A stretch of 64,000 nucleotides of DNA from JADLHS01 sp020848635 (GTDB taxonomy: Bacteria > Verrucomicrobiota > Verrucomicrobiia > Limisphaerales > JADLHS01). Numbering within the stretch: position 1 is the stretch's first letter; each line of letters begins with the position of its first letter. A program made the translations under genes and the position numbers. Where the stretch lies: positions 310,001 to 374,000 of the forward strand of contig JBAOIL010000030.1 in the NCBI GenBank assembly GCA_037044975.1, given 5' to 3'. This document shows, in pieces, positions 19,454-27,660 of this stretch. The notes below the pieces were generated by a model. The model had not been told where the DNA came from. It searched no databases and saw only the letters and a program-made list of their open reading frames with translations.

Positions 19454-20773
19454 TCAGCTCCGTTTCATGTAATCCAGCTTCCACGGCGCACGATATTGAA
19501 CGCTCACAAGCTTGTCCGCCTGTGGATTGCCGGTAATTTGCTCCAGTTCGGCATCCCAAGTGATCTTTTGCCCGGTGCGGAATGCAATGTTGCCCAAATG
19601 CGCGACAGTGGAAACGTAATGTCCGCGTTCGAGATTGAGTACGGGTTGTTGCCGCGACTTGACGCAGTCGAGAAAGTTACGGACATGCGCGGGACGTGGA
19701 TTGCCGCTGCTCTTGTGTTTTTCCGGCTCCAGGTTTGACTTTCGATGCTCTGGAATGACCTCCCAACCGGAGTCATCCATGATGATCGTGCCCTCGGTGC
19801 CATACCAGGCAACACCCCACGGATGATTGTTGATGCCCACTCCGAGTCCCGCTTTGTGCTCCCACACGAGCATAAAGCTGGGGAATTCGTAAGTCGTGAT
19901 CTGGGAGTCGGGCGTTTCCGAGTTGTCGTCGAGGACATACTTGCCACCGCTCGACACGATGTTCTTCGGCCATTCGGACGGGGTGCCCATAAAAATCATA
20001 TTCAGCAAGTGCACGCCCCAATCGGTCATCAAGCCCCCGGCATAATCCCAAAACCAGCGGAAGTTGAAGTGGAAGCGGTTCGGATTGAACGGTTGTTTTG
20101 ACGCCGGGCCGAGCCACATATCATAATCGGCGGTTGCCGGAGGAATGCCATCCGCCGGCTTGCCGATGCTGGGCAGCCAATCGAGATATGCCCAACCACG
20201 TGCCATCGCGAGTTTGCCGAGTTTACCGGATTTCACGAACTCCGCAGCCTCAATCATGTGCTGGCAACTGCGCCATTGAGAACCCATCTGCACGACACGG
20301 TTGTGCTTTTGCGCGGCGGTTACCATGGCGCGGCCTTCGTCAATCGTCTTGGCCAAAGGTTTTTCCACATACACATCCTTGCCCGCCTGACAGGCCATGA
20401 CGGTCGGGATCGCATGCCAGTGATCCGGCGTGGCAATCAGGACGACATCCACGTCCTTCCGATCCAGCACCCGACGAAAATCTTGCACGGTATCGGGCTT
20501 TTTGCGGCCCGCGGTCTCACAGACCTTCAAGCCCTTCGCTGTCATGGCCTCATCCACGTCGGCAATGACCACGCAGTCCACCTCCGGATTGCCGAAGAAG
20601 CATTCGAGGTCGCCGCACCCCATGCCGCCCGAACCAATCAGTCCGAGGCGGATTTTGTCGTTGGGGCCGGGTTCCCCGGCGCGGACGGAGCGGATGAACG
20701 GACCGGCGAGTACGGACGCGCCGAGGGCGAGGGTGGAGTTGCGGATGAACTGGCGGCGGGGGAGAAGTTTCAT
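19454..20773 (-). CDS. Tat-exported Gfo/Idh/MocA-family oxidoreductase
   Basis: A 439-residue NAD(P)-dependent dehydrogenase of the Gfo/Idh/MocA family, which acts on sugars or inositol-type substrates. It begins with a twin-arginine signal (RRQFIRNSTLALGASVLAG), so the folded protein should be exported to the periplasm. The Rossmann motif is IRLGLIGSGGMG. The active-site region includes DVVLIATPDHWHAIP and YVEKPLAKTIDEG with the conserved EKP. The C-terminal domain carries a DWGVHLLN block. Proteins of this layout are very numerous in Planctomycetes and Verrucomicrobiota. The substrate cannot be told from sequence. Confidence 0.9.
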   Translation of the reverse strand: MKLLPRRQFIRNSTLALGASVLAGPFIRSVRAGEPGPNDKIRLGLIGSGGMGCGDLECFFGNPEVDCVVIADVDEAMTAKGLKVCETAGRKKPDTVQDFRRVLDRKDVDVVLIATPDHWHAIPTVMACQAGKDVYVEKPLAKTIDEGRAMVTAAQKHNRVVQMGSQWRSCQHMIEAAEFVKSGKLGKLAMARGWAYLDWLPSIGKPADGIPPATADYDMWLGPASKQPFNPNRFHFNFRWFWDYAGGLMTDWGVHLLNMIFMGTPSEWPKNIVSSGGKYVLDDNSETPDSQITTYEFPSFMLVWEHKAGLGVGINNHPWGVAWYGTEGTIIMDDSGWEVIPEHRKSNLEPEKHKSSGNPRPAHVRNFLDCVKSRQQPVLNLERGHYVSTVAHLGNIAFRTGQKITWDAELEQITGNPQADKLVSVQYRAPWKLDYMKRS

Positions 20774-20990
20774 AGCGAATTTGAGTTTTCAACTATTCGG
20801 ATGTTACAAATCAACCGCGGCAGGGCAATGACGAAAGCCGCGGTGGGCCAAACCCAACCCGCTGAAGCGTGCGACACTTTATGCTCTTCGCGCTGCGATT
20901 GGCGATTATTCGCGCGTCAACAACTATTTCCGATGCACGGATGCATTAAGGGTGATAGCGTGTTGGTTGAACGATGGATTTGGCTTTATG

Positions 20991-21323
20991 ATGGATTCCG
21001 AAGAGCGCGATGTGTTTTTTTACCTGAATGGACAAGCCGACCTGTTCGTGTCGGCTATTGCCATCCGGCGGCATGCGGGCGGCGAACATAAATCCCGCGC
21101 ACAACTCGATTGGGTCCGTCCGGTGCTGTTGCGGATGATCGAGCGCGGCATTCTGGAAACGGACGAGAGCAACATGTACCGCCTCAAACCCATCCCCGAA
21201 CGGCCGGCCACCAAACGATGGATTTCACCGCAGATCGCCAGCATCCTCCAGCGCAGCGGACGGAATTTCAAAGGTCTCGTCGAGAACACCGGGGATGCGG
21301 AAACCTATTACGACCAACTCTGA
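20991..21323 (+). CDS. Small conserved hypothetical protein
   Basis: About 110 residues starting MDSEERDVFFYLNG. ATGs at 20952 and 20988 are also in frame. It is one of only three plus-strand genes. The Arg- and Leu-rich body (WVRPVLLRMIERGILETD, MYRLKP) suggests a small winged-helix-like fold: a helical pair with a short beta wing, which could bind DNA. It ends three bases before the convergent retropepsin gene. It resembles uncharacterised proteins of Verrucomicrobiota as I recall them; no function is assigned. Confidence 0.65.
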   Translation: MDSEERDVFFYLNGQADLFVSAIAIRRHAGGEHKSRAQLDWVRPVLLRMIERGILETDESNMYRLKPIPERPATKRWISPQIASILQRSGRNFKGLVENTGDAETYYDQL

Positions 21324-21326
21324 CGC

Positions 21327-22259
21327 TCAATGCCGGTCACGCTGCCAGAGTTTGAGTTGGCCGCAGTCAATGACCGCTGCGCGCGCCGACAGTTGATCAC
21401 CACCGAGGATTCCTCCGACCGCGCGCAAAGTGCGACCGTTTGGTCCGAGTCCCCAATCGCCCAGTTCCAGCACGGCGAGAGTTACCCTCGCTTCTTGCCG
21501 GCCACCCAGTTCGAAGTCCCTCACGGTTGTTACTCCAAAGCCGCGTTTCCCGGCGACCGCGGCGCCGGTGATTCGATTTGCGGAAGGGAATATTGGAAGC
21601 GCCAACGCGTGCGCAGTTTCGGTGGTGAGGCAACTCCACATCGCTCCGCTGTCCACAAGAAATTCCACCGCCCGGCCATTGATTTGCACCGTGCAGGTCA
21701 ATGCCAGCGGATCGTGGCGCGTTAATTTCACAGCGACCAGTCTGCATTGCTGCAAGGCTGCCGTCAGTTGGTTGACCGGTTTGCCGGTCAGCGGTTCCCG
21801 CCGTAAGTAAAGCCGCCGGTGTGCGCAGTCGATCACCGCATGATGGCGAATCAGGAAATCACAACCCAAGACCAGGTCGAACGAAGTGGGTTGACCATTC
21901 ACTCGCAGATCTTGCACCAGAACGGTTTCGTTGGTGAGTCTGACGCGGCCGAGTTTGAGCTCATCCACCAAGCCCCGCGTGGCGAGGCCCTGGGCGGCGT
22001 TGGTACTGAGGGTGGTGAAGGACCACCCCGTATCCACCAGACAACTGCGGCGGCGACCATTCACCTGGCCGAACAGGAAAAGATGGTTCTCGTCCGTGCG
22101 GCGCAGTTCGATTTGCGCATAACCGAGCTGCTTCAACGCCGCGCCTAAATTTCCCGCTTCCGCGCGTGCGCTACCCGCCGCCGCGGCAAGCAAATACCCC
22201 GCGAGGAAACCGAGCATCCAACCGGAGGCTTTCCCTTGGCGGTAAATGCATTCATGCAT
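21327..22259 (-). CDS. Secreted retropepsin-like aspartyl protease
   Basis: A 310-residue exported protein with a signal peptide (about 1-33, ending SARAEA). It contains two retropepsin-type half sites: D76 in CLVDTGWSFTTLS and D203 in FLVDSGAMWSCLT. Each is followed by the usual hydrophobic strand and a later Gly block (LVLGCDFLIRHHAVIDC; GILGGDQLSARAAVIDC). The duplicated layout suggests a single chain that folds as an internal pseudo-dimer, unlike viral retropepsins, which need two chains. The peptidase role is inferred from the motifs, and some family members may only bind peptide. Confidence 0.8.
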   Translation of the reverse strand: MHECIYRQGKASGWMLGFLAGYLLAAAAGSARAEAGNLGAALKQLGYAQIELRRTDENHLFLFGQVNGRRRSCLVDTGWSFTTLSTNAAQGLATRGLVDELKLGRVRLTNETVLVQDLRVNGQPTSFDLVLGCDFLIRHHAVIDCAHRRLYLRREPLTGKPVNQLTAALQQCRLVAVKLTRHDPLALTCTVQINGRAVEFLVDSGAMWSCLTTETAHALALPIFPSANRITGAAVAGKRGFGVTTVRDFELGGRQEARVTLAVLELGDWGLGPNGRTLRAVGGILGGDQLSARAAVIDCGQLKLWQRDRH

Positions 22260-22343
22260 GGCGAAGGGTGCGCCGGACGACTCCGGTTCGCGAGTAAAGA
22301 AAGAACGCAGGCCCCGCCGGTGCTTTGGATTGGAAAGGCCGGC

Positions 22344-22649
22344 CTACTTATCGGTAGTCTTCTTTGGTTTCTCGGCCTTTTCGCCTTTGACCTCGATGTC
22401 CGTGGCCACGCAACGATACTGGATCGTCACTTTTGCGCCGACCTTCAGAACTCCGGTGACTTTGGTGCCGGCATCACGGGCAACCTGCCATTTTTCCTCG
22501 CCCTTCTGCACCACGATTGTGCTGTCGGTCAGTTCGAGCACGGGTCCGGTGACTTGGTATGTTTTGGCCTGCGGTGCGGCCAGCACCGGAATGGTCAAGC
22601 ACAACGCGCCCGTCAATGCGAGCATCGGGATGATTGGGAATGCTTTCAT
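22344..22649 (-). CDS. Small exported beta-rich protein
   Basis: A 101-residue protein with a clear signal peptide (MKAFPIIPMLALTGALCLTI, ending VLAA). The mature part is an OB-like strand pattern (YQVTGPVLELTDSTIVVQKG, GVLKVGAKVTIQYRC) and a Lys-rich tail. It resembles small DUF5666-type periplasmic proteins, but the family is not certain. It is divergent from the DUF4412-like gene, and the two share a 190-base upstream region. Confidence 0.65.
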   Translation of the reverse strand: MKAFPIIPMLALTGALCLTIPVLAAPQAKTYQVTGPVLELTDSTIVVQKGEEKWQVARDAGTKVTGVLKVGAKVTIQYRCVATDIEVKGEKAEKPKKTTDK

Positions 22650-22843
22650 GCTTTGATTTTGGTTTCTGTCTGCTGCTTAGACGAATCGGGTCTGACTCAT
22701 GGCAGAGTTGCGCTCGAAACGCAATCCCGGGCCAGCCGGCCCGTACCGCAGCGCATCGGACTACCGTACCGTCATTTCTTTTTGTTGCCATGCTCAAGTC
22801 ATTGGATGATGCTCTAACCTGTCAATCAACCTGGAATGCCGCC

Positions 22844-23602
22844 ATGAAAAAATGCTTTCGCTTGTTCCTCCTTGCTTTGCTCGGTTTTGGTGTCTTTACC
22901 GCCCATGCCCAACCCGGGTTGGGCGGGCCGAAAGGTCCGCAGTTCAGTGGCAGCCTGACTAAGCTCTTTGGTGACAACACGGCTTTTTCTGCCGCGCTCG
23001 AAATGCAAACCAAGGACGGCAGCGCGGAGTTGGTTGTGCCGGGCAAACTGGCGTTTGACAACGGCAAGTCCCGCTTTGAGATGGATATCACCCAGATCAA
23101 GGGTGGAAAAATTCCCGCTGGTGCCGCCGAACAGATGAAAGCCATGGGCATGGACAGTCTGGTCGCGATCTCCCGCCCGGACAAGCAGGTGAATTACCTT
23201 GTTTATCCCGGATTGACCGCATACGTCGAAACTGAATCCAAGGACGCCGAATCCACCGATGCCGTCAGCAAGTACAAAGTGAACGCCACCGAGGTCGCCA
23301 AGGAAACCCTCGAAGGTCATCCGTGCGTAAAGCACAAAATCATCGTCACGGATGACAAGGGCAAGACGCACGAATCACTCGTTTGGAACGCCACCGACCT
23401 GAAGCAATTTCCCATCAAGATTGAAACCGCGGAAGACGGCACCAAGATCACAATGCGCTTCAAGGACATCAAGCTCGCCAAGCCGGACGAAGCGATTTTC
23501 GCGCCCCCTGCCGCCTTCAAGCAATACGCCAATATGATGGCGCTGATGCAGGAGGAGATCATGAAGCGCGCCGGTGCTGCGGGTGGTTTGCCCGGGCGCT
23601 AG
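22844..23602 (+). CDS. Exported DUF4412-like protein
   Basis: A 252-residue protein. The start at 22844 gives MKKCFRLFLLALLGFGVF with a signal peptide ending AHAQ; the frame is open further upstream but without similarity. The body has a lipoprotein-carrier-like antiparallel strand pattern: FSGSLTKLFGDNTAFSAALE, GKLAFDNGKSRFEMD, QVNYLVYPGLTAYVE, LVWNATDLKQFPIKIE, ITMRFKDIKLAKPDEAIF. This matches DUF4412 and related LolA/LolB-like periplasmic domains. A role in handling a hydrophobic ligand is inferred from the fold only. Confidence 0.75.
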   Translation: MKKCFRLFLLALLGFGVFTAHAQPGLGGPKGPQFSGSLTKLFGDNTAFSAALEMQTKDGSAELVVPGKLAFDNGKSRFEMDITQIKGGKIPAGAAEQMKAMGMDSLVAISRPDKQVNYLVYPGLTAYVETESKDAESTDAVSKYKVNATEVAKETLEGHPCVKHKIIVTDDKGKTHESLVWNATDLKQFPIKIETAEDGTKITMRFKDIKLAKPDEAIFAPPAAFKQYANMMALMQEEIMKRAGAAGGLPGR

Positions 23603-23685
23603 CCGCTCCGCCGCTTTCGAATTGGAACGCCGCATTGTGTTCCGCCGGCCGCTCAATTTCCTTTGCCCCCGTTTGGGGATGCTTT

Positions 23686-24876
23686 TCACCGCCGCCACCG
23701 GGCATTCATTTCACCAATCAGACGCAATTGTTCCCGACGGGAATTTTCGGCCGTGACGCTCCAATCTTTGGCCTGACCGGCAAAGTCAAACACCCATAAG
23801 GCCGCCAGTGTCACCCCATTGGTGTCGAGCGCCTCAAGCCATGCGCGAAACTGCCGCTGGGTGGCGTCCGACATGTCGCCGGCCACCCCAAACTCACCGA
23901 TGAAGAGCGGCTTGCCGCACTGGCGAGAAAGTGCCATCGCAGGCAGCAGCGCCGCAAGATCGTTGGTCGAGTAGAGCCGCCCGCTGAGGCTGGTGATAAA
24001 TGACGGGTTTTCGGCGGCCAGCATTTCAGTCCACTGTTCGGGCGAATCCACCTGCCACTTCCGTTCGAGCCGTTGATGCCACGCCGAGGGGCGGGAGAAG
24101 GCATTCCCGCTAATAATCAACCGCTGTGAATCGTGCCGCCGCACTTCGCGTGCGAACTCGGTCAAGGCGGTGCGGAGGTGCGCGTGCGTCAGCTCATCGC
24201 GGTTCGACCGTGCCGCGGCGGTACCGAGCGTCGGATGTACGGCGGGGCGGTGGGTGGAAGCGTTCGGCAGGTCCGCCATCAGGTTGAATTCATTGCCAAA
24301 CTCCCATGCCCAAATAGCCGGTGAATTTCGATACCGGGTAATCACTTCCGCGACATAGGTGCGCATGTAGGCATGCGTCCGGCTGTTGGAATTGCCCCAT
24401 TGATCCAGCGGTTCACCGACCAGATCGGAGATTGTCGGCTGATACCAAAACAACGATGGAATCAAACCGAGGTCGCTGCGTTCCGCGAGTTTCACCACCT
24501 TGTCCAGTCGGGCGAAATATTCCTGATGATTTGTCTGGTACAAGCCCCAATCCACCGGCCAATAACCGCCGGCTGAAAAGCGAACAAACGGAATCTGATT
24601 GGACGCGAGCAGTCGGAAGCCGGCTTCCACGTCCTGAATTTTTCCATCGCCCAGCAAACGAACAAACGCGTCGTAGTAGTTCACCCCGATGCCTCGAAAC
24701 GCCTTTTGGTTCAACATCAACTCACCGTGCGGTCCCGTTGACAATCCCAGGTTTGCTTCTGCCGCCAACCCGCTGGCGGTTGCCATCCAAAGTATGGCTA
24801 GCAAAAGTGGGAGGAAATTGAACGGGATTACTCGGTGGTCATTCGACGCGTGAGAGAGTGTTCGATCCAGTAACAT
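23686..24876 (-). CDS. Secreted GH5-like glycoside hydrolase
   Basis: A 396-residue exported TIM-barrel glycosidase. A signal peptide with a preceding basic stretch ends near SGLAAEA (about residue 40). The barrel shows FRGIGVNYYDAF at strand 1. The acid/base Glu is in AIWAWEFGNEFNL, and the probable nucleophile Glu is in PLFIGEFGVAG. LWVFDFAGQ is the last strand. The order and spacing fit clan GH-A, and GH5 or a mannanase-like relative is most likely. The substrate is unknown. It lies just downstream of the hemoglobin/GNAT pair on the same strand but is probably transcribed alone. Confidence 0.82.
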   Translation of the reverse strand: MLLDRTLSHASNDHRVIPFNFLPLLLAILWMATASGLAAEANLGLSTGPHGELMLNQKAFRGIGVNYYDAFVRLLGDGKIQDVEAGFRLLASNQIPFVRFSAGGYWPVDWGLYQTNHQEYFARLDKVVKLAERSDLGLIPSLFWYQPTISDLVGEPLDQWGNSNSRTHAYMRTYVAEVITRYRNSPAIWAWEFGNEFNLMADLPNASTHRPAVHPTLGTAAARSNRDELTHAHLRTALTEFAREVRRHDSQRLIISGNAFSRPSAWHQRLERKWQVDSPEQWTEMLAAENPSFITSLSGRLYSTNDLAALLPAMALSRQCGKPLFIGEFGVAGDMSDATQRQFRAWLEALDTNGVTLAALWVFDFAGQAKDWSVTAENSRREQLRLIGEMNARWRR

Positions 24877-24927
24877 CCTGCGATTCTGGGCGGGGCGAAT
24901 CCATCAATCAAGCCATTCAACTTTGCC

Positions 24928-25434
24928 TCAAGGACGCGGCTTTGTTAATCCGGTCGGCGTGTTTCCTGGCGGAAGCTCCGGGCTTCCGAACCCCGGTGGG
25001 CGGCGGCCTTGAGTCAGGGCAAAGAGCCGTCCCGCCAGTTCATGCGCTAGAGCATTTAGCGCGGTTGCCTCCGGCGGCGCGAGGTGACGGGCAGTGTTGA
25101 ATTCCCACAAGCTGAGCCAAATCGGAAAATGTTCAGCCGCAATCCCGAGCGAAAGATGGGCGGTACCAAATCCACCCGGATAAGGTGACGGGCCTCCGGT
25201 TTGCCGCGCCCAAAAATCGGCGATTTTCTCCAGGTGGGCGGTCCAATCTGGAATGTGGGTGCTGAAAATCGGTCCAAGCACCGCGTGTTGCCGGATGTCC
25301 GCGTAGAAAGGCTTGATCAGATTTCGGATGCCGTCGCGGCCTCCGAGCCGTTCGTAGAGGGATTTGTCCTGGCTCGTTCGGGTGGCAGTTTTGCTGCTTA
25401 CCCCAGCCAATGGTGCCGATGAAATTCGCAGCAT
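24928..25434 (-). CDS. Truncated hemoglobin (group III-like)
   Basis: A 168-residue 2-over-2 globin that binds heme and small gases such as O2 or NO. LYERLGGRDGIRNLIKPFY is the A-B region. WTAHLEKIADFWARQTGG matches helix E, and AHLSLGI places the proximal His at about residue 93. EHFPIWLSLW follows, as in group III truncated globins. Some 20 residues of N-terminal extension and a Pro-rich tail flank the domain. It starts seven bases after the GNAT stop, so the two form an operon. A decayed paralogue lies 1.2 kb upstream (26580-26850). Confidence 0.85.
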   Translation of the reverse strand: MLRISSAPLAGVSSKTATRTSQDKSLYERLGGRDGIRNLIKPFYADIRQHAVLGPIFSTHIPDWTAHLEKIADFWARQTGGPSPYPGGFGTAHLSLGIAAEHFPIWLSLWEFNTARHLAPPEATALNALAHELAGRLFALTQGRRPPGFGSPELPPGNTPTGLTKPRP

Positions 25435-25441
25435 AAACTCG

Positions 25442-25849
25442 TCAGCGAAGCTGCGCGTCCGAAGCTAGCAGCCACGCATGCGGATGATGGGTGAAGCCGA
25501 CCCGCGGATAATATTCCACCGCTGCGGGTGCGGAGAGCAGGATGACCGTAGCCTGCCCGCCACGCTCCCGGGTGCGCCGAATCAATTCCCGTCCGACGCC
25601 CCGTCGCTGGTGCGACCGTCGCACCGCGAGGTCCGACAAATAGGTGCAATAGCTGAAGTCACTCACACTCCGGGCGATGCCGACCAGCAAGTCGCCCTCC
25701 CAAGCCGTCACGACGAGGTTGGCATGCCGGAGCATGAGCGCCATCCGCTCGGGGTCGTCCACGGGCCGGCGTTCACCGAGCGTCGAAGCGCGATACAATT
25801 CGAGGACCACCTCAAGGGCGAGATCGTTGCCTAGTTGATAGGAAATCAT
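25442..25849 (-). CDS. GNAT-family N-acetyltransferase
   Basis: A 135-residue acetyl-CoA-dependent acetyltransferase. The CoA-binding motif A is LSDLAVRRSHQRRGVGRELI, with the Arg/Gln-x-x-Gly-x-Gly pattern. AVEYYPRVGFTHHPHAWLL is the C-terminal motif B. The substrate is unknown. It is tightly linked to the truncated hemoglobin gene downstream. Confidence 0.88.
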   Translation of the reverse strand: MISYQLGNDLALEVVLELYRASTLGERRPVDDPERMALMLRHANLVVTAWEGDLLVGIARSVSDFSYCTYLSDLAVRRSHQRRGVGRELIRRTRERGGQATVILLSAPAAVEYYPRVGFTHHPHAWLLASDAQLR

Positions 25850-25930
25850 GGGGTAAAGATGACGGATGCGGCCCGCCGGGCAAGCCTCTCTCGCGGGCGC
25901 TTATCCCGGTCGAGTTAAATGCTGTGGGGA

Positions 25931-26524
25931 TTACTTGCGCAGCCGCGCCATGAAACCGGCGTCGGCTCCTGCGAGATCGGCATGCCGTTGCTGGGCGAGT
26001 AATTCGCCGTAAACCTGCGTGTCACGCACAAACATACCCAGCCGGCTCTGGAACGAATCGTTGACGATCTGGCCGTTCGCCACATGCTGCTTGTCCGCAA
26101 ACGCCACGCCATATGGCAGCGACCACGCGTAGCATTGCCGCGCGACTGTGCGCAACTGGTCGGTGACCGTCAGGCCTTTTTCATGCGAGGCAACAATGGT
26201 GGCAAACAGTTTGCCGGCGAATTCGCGCCAGAAGTGATCGAGAAAATTCTTCAACGCGCCGCTCATGCTGCCGTGATAATCCGGCGTGCCGAGAATGAAA
26301 ACATCCGCCTGCTCCACCCGGGCTTTCACGCCGGCAAAACCCGGCTGGCCATAGGCCGTTTCCGGGTTGAAGAGCGCCAGCGGTTCCTGGCTTAAGTCCA
26401 GCAGGTCCACCTCGCAGCCCGCTTTGCGCAACTCCTCCCCCACGGCCAAAACGACCACGCGGGTGACGGAATCGGCGTGCGTGCTGCCGACCACAGCCAG
26501 GATTTTCAGTTTCATTGCGGCCAT
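25931..26524 (-). CDS. NADPH-dependent FMN reductase
   Basis: A 197-residue flavodoxin-like oxidoreductase. LKILAVVGSTHADSVTR holds the phosphate loop for FMN. FILGTPDYHGSMSGALKNFL is the second flavin-contact block typical of the NADPH-dependent FMN reductase family. A start at 26515 (MKLKILAVVGS) is an alternative three codons in. It may reduce free flavin or quinones; the partner is not known. Confidence 0.9.
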   Translation of the reverse strand: MAAMKLKILAVVGSTHADSVTRVVVLAVGEELRKAGCEVDLLDLSQEPLALFNPETAYGQPGFAGVKARVEQADVFILGTPDYHGSMSGALKNFLDHFWREFAGKLFATIVASHEKGLTVTDQLRTVARQCYAWSLPYGVAFADKQHVANGQIVNDSFQSRLGMFVRDTQVYGELLAQQRHADLAGADAGFMARLRK

Positions 26525-26579
26525 AATTCACTTCCGGTCCCAGAATTCAATTCGATTGATGCCCGCCGCGGTCGGGGGG

Positions 26580-26850
26580 GGTGGGGCGCACCCAAGGGTC
26601 GGCGGCTCCGCGTCAAGCTAAACAAACGCCGTCCAAGTTCATGCGCGCGGCCATTCAACTCCTCCGCCACGGCGCGACGCGAGATGCCGTCCATTGTTCA
26701 ATTCCCACAGGTCGAGCCATTGTGGAAAATGTTCCGACTGCAACCCGAGCATCGCATGCTGCCGGACACCGTCACACGAAGGCTTGATGAGCTTGAGGAT
26801 CCTCTGTGCCCACCCAAGCATTCGTGGAGCGCTGGAATCTTGTTCATGCC
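26580..26850 (-). pseudogene. Decayed second truncated-hemoglobin gene
   Basis: Pieces in different frames match the intact globin at 24928-25434. ALHECLGGHRG matches SLYERLGGRDG. After one frame change, ILKLIKPSCDGVRQHAMLG matches IRNLIKPFYADIRQHAVLG, and EHFPQWLDLWELNNGRHLA matches EHFPIWLSLWEFNTARHLA. A further frame change gives AEELNGRAHELGRRLFSLT, matching LNALAHELAGRLFALT. About 45 residues in the middle, including helix E and the proximal His, are deleted. It cannot make a working globin. It probably arose by duplication of the neighbouring gene or is a remnant of a former pair. Confidence 0.8.
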
Positions 26851-26889
26851 AGCAGCCTGGCGCTTGCTTATTTTTATCAAGTTCGTCGG

Positions 26890-27660
26890 TTACGGTTGCG
26901 ACACGATGGCTTTGAGGAACATCGCTAGCGTGCTGCTCATCGGCGAAGTAGTGTGCACGGTGACCAGATCCAGGCCGTTGCCCAAGTCCACTGAGGTTTG
27001 GACGGTCGGGGCCAGCGTGACGAACGTCGCCTCTGACGACGCGACGCATTGAATCGTCACGCCGGTGGCCGAACGGTTGCGGGTGAATTGGATGGCGGGA
27101 TATGAAATGCCATTCACGATTTGCGTGACGAATACCGGGGCTTCGCCGGCAGCATTATTCGTCGGATTAGTGCCCATCGCGAATTCCACTACATTCATCA
27201 AACCATCGCCATCCGGGTCGTCGTTCAAGCCGTCGAACCCCGCGCCCAAGCTGAATTCCGCCATCCAGGTGGCAAAACCGGACTGGGACTGCACCGTCAA
27301 TGCCGCTGGCTGGCTGGTAGTCGAGCCGGTGTTATCAGTCACCACCACATCGTAGCTGGCCGCATCGCCCGCCTGCGCGTTGGTGATCGCCAGCGAGGCT
27401 CCGGTCGCGTTGAGAATATTCGTGCTGTTCTTGCGCCATTGGAACGACAGCGGTGCGGTGCCAGTGGCCACCACGGTGAAGGATGCCGTGCCACCCGCGA
27501 CGACGATTTGCGGCTGCGGCTGCGATAGAATGTTACGGGCCAGCGGCGGGATGGGTGGACCGCTTAGGCGAGCGAAGCCCGGACAACTCAAAATATCGTA
27601 AACGTTGAAACTGCCGCCGATGAGATAACCGCCGGCGGGCAGGCGCACCACGGAACTCAC
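26890..27660 (-). CDS. Open segment 5 of the broken giant gene (C-terminal Ig and calcium-loop part)
   Basis: This frame continues the protein after the last frame change with SSVVRLPAGGYLIGGSFN. It holds one more Ig-like domain (FQWRKNSTNILNATGASL), the DPDGDGLMNVVEFAMG loop and a final beta domain ending LKAIVSQP. Confidence 0.55.
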   Translation of the reverse strand: MSSVVRLPAGGYLIGGSFNVYDILSCPGFARLSGPPIPPLARNILSQPQPQIVVAGGTASFTVVATGTAPLSFQWRKNSTNILNATGASLAITNAQAGDAASYDVVVTDNTGSTTSQPAALTVQSQSGFATWMAEFSLGAGFDGLNDDPDGDGLMNVVEFAMGTNPTNNAAGEAPVFVTQIVNGISYPAIQFTRNRSATGVTIQCVASSEATFVTLAPTVQTSVDLGNGLDLVTVHTTSPMSSTLAMFLKAIVSQP

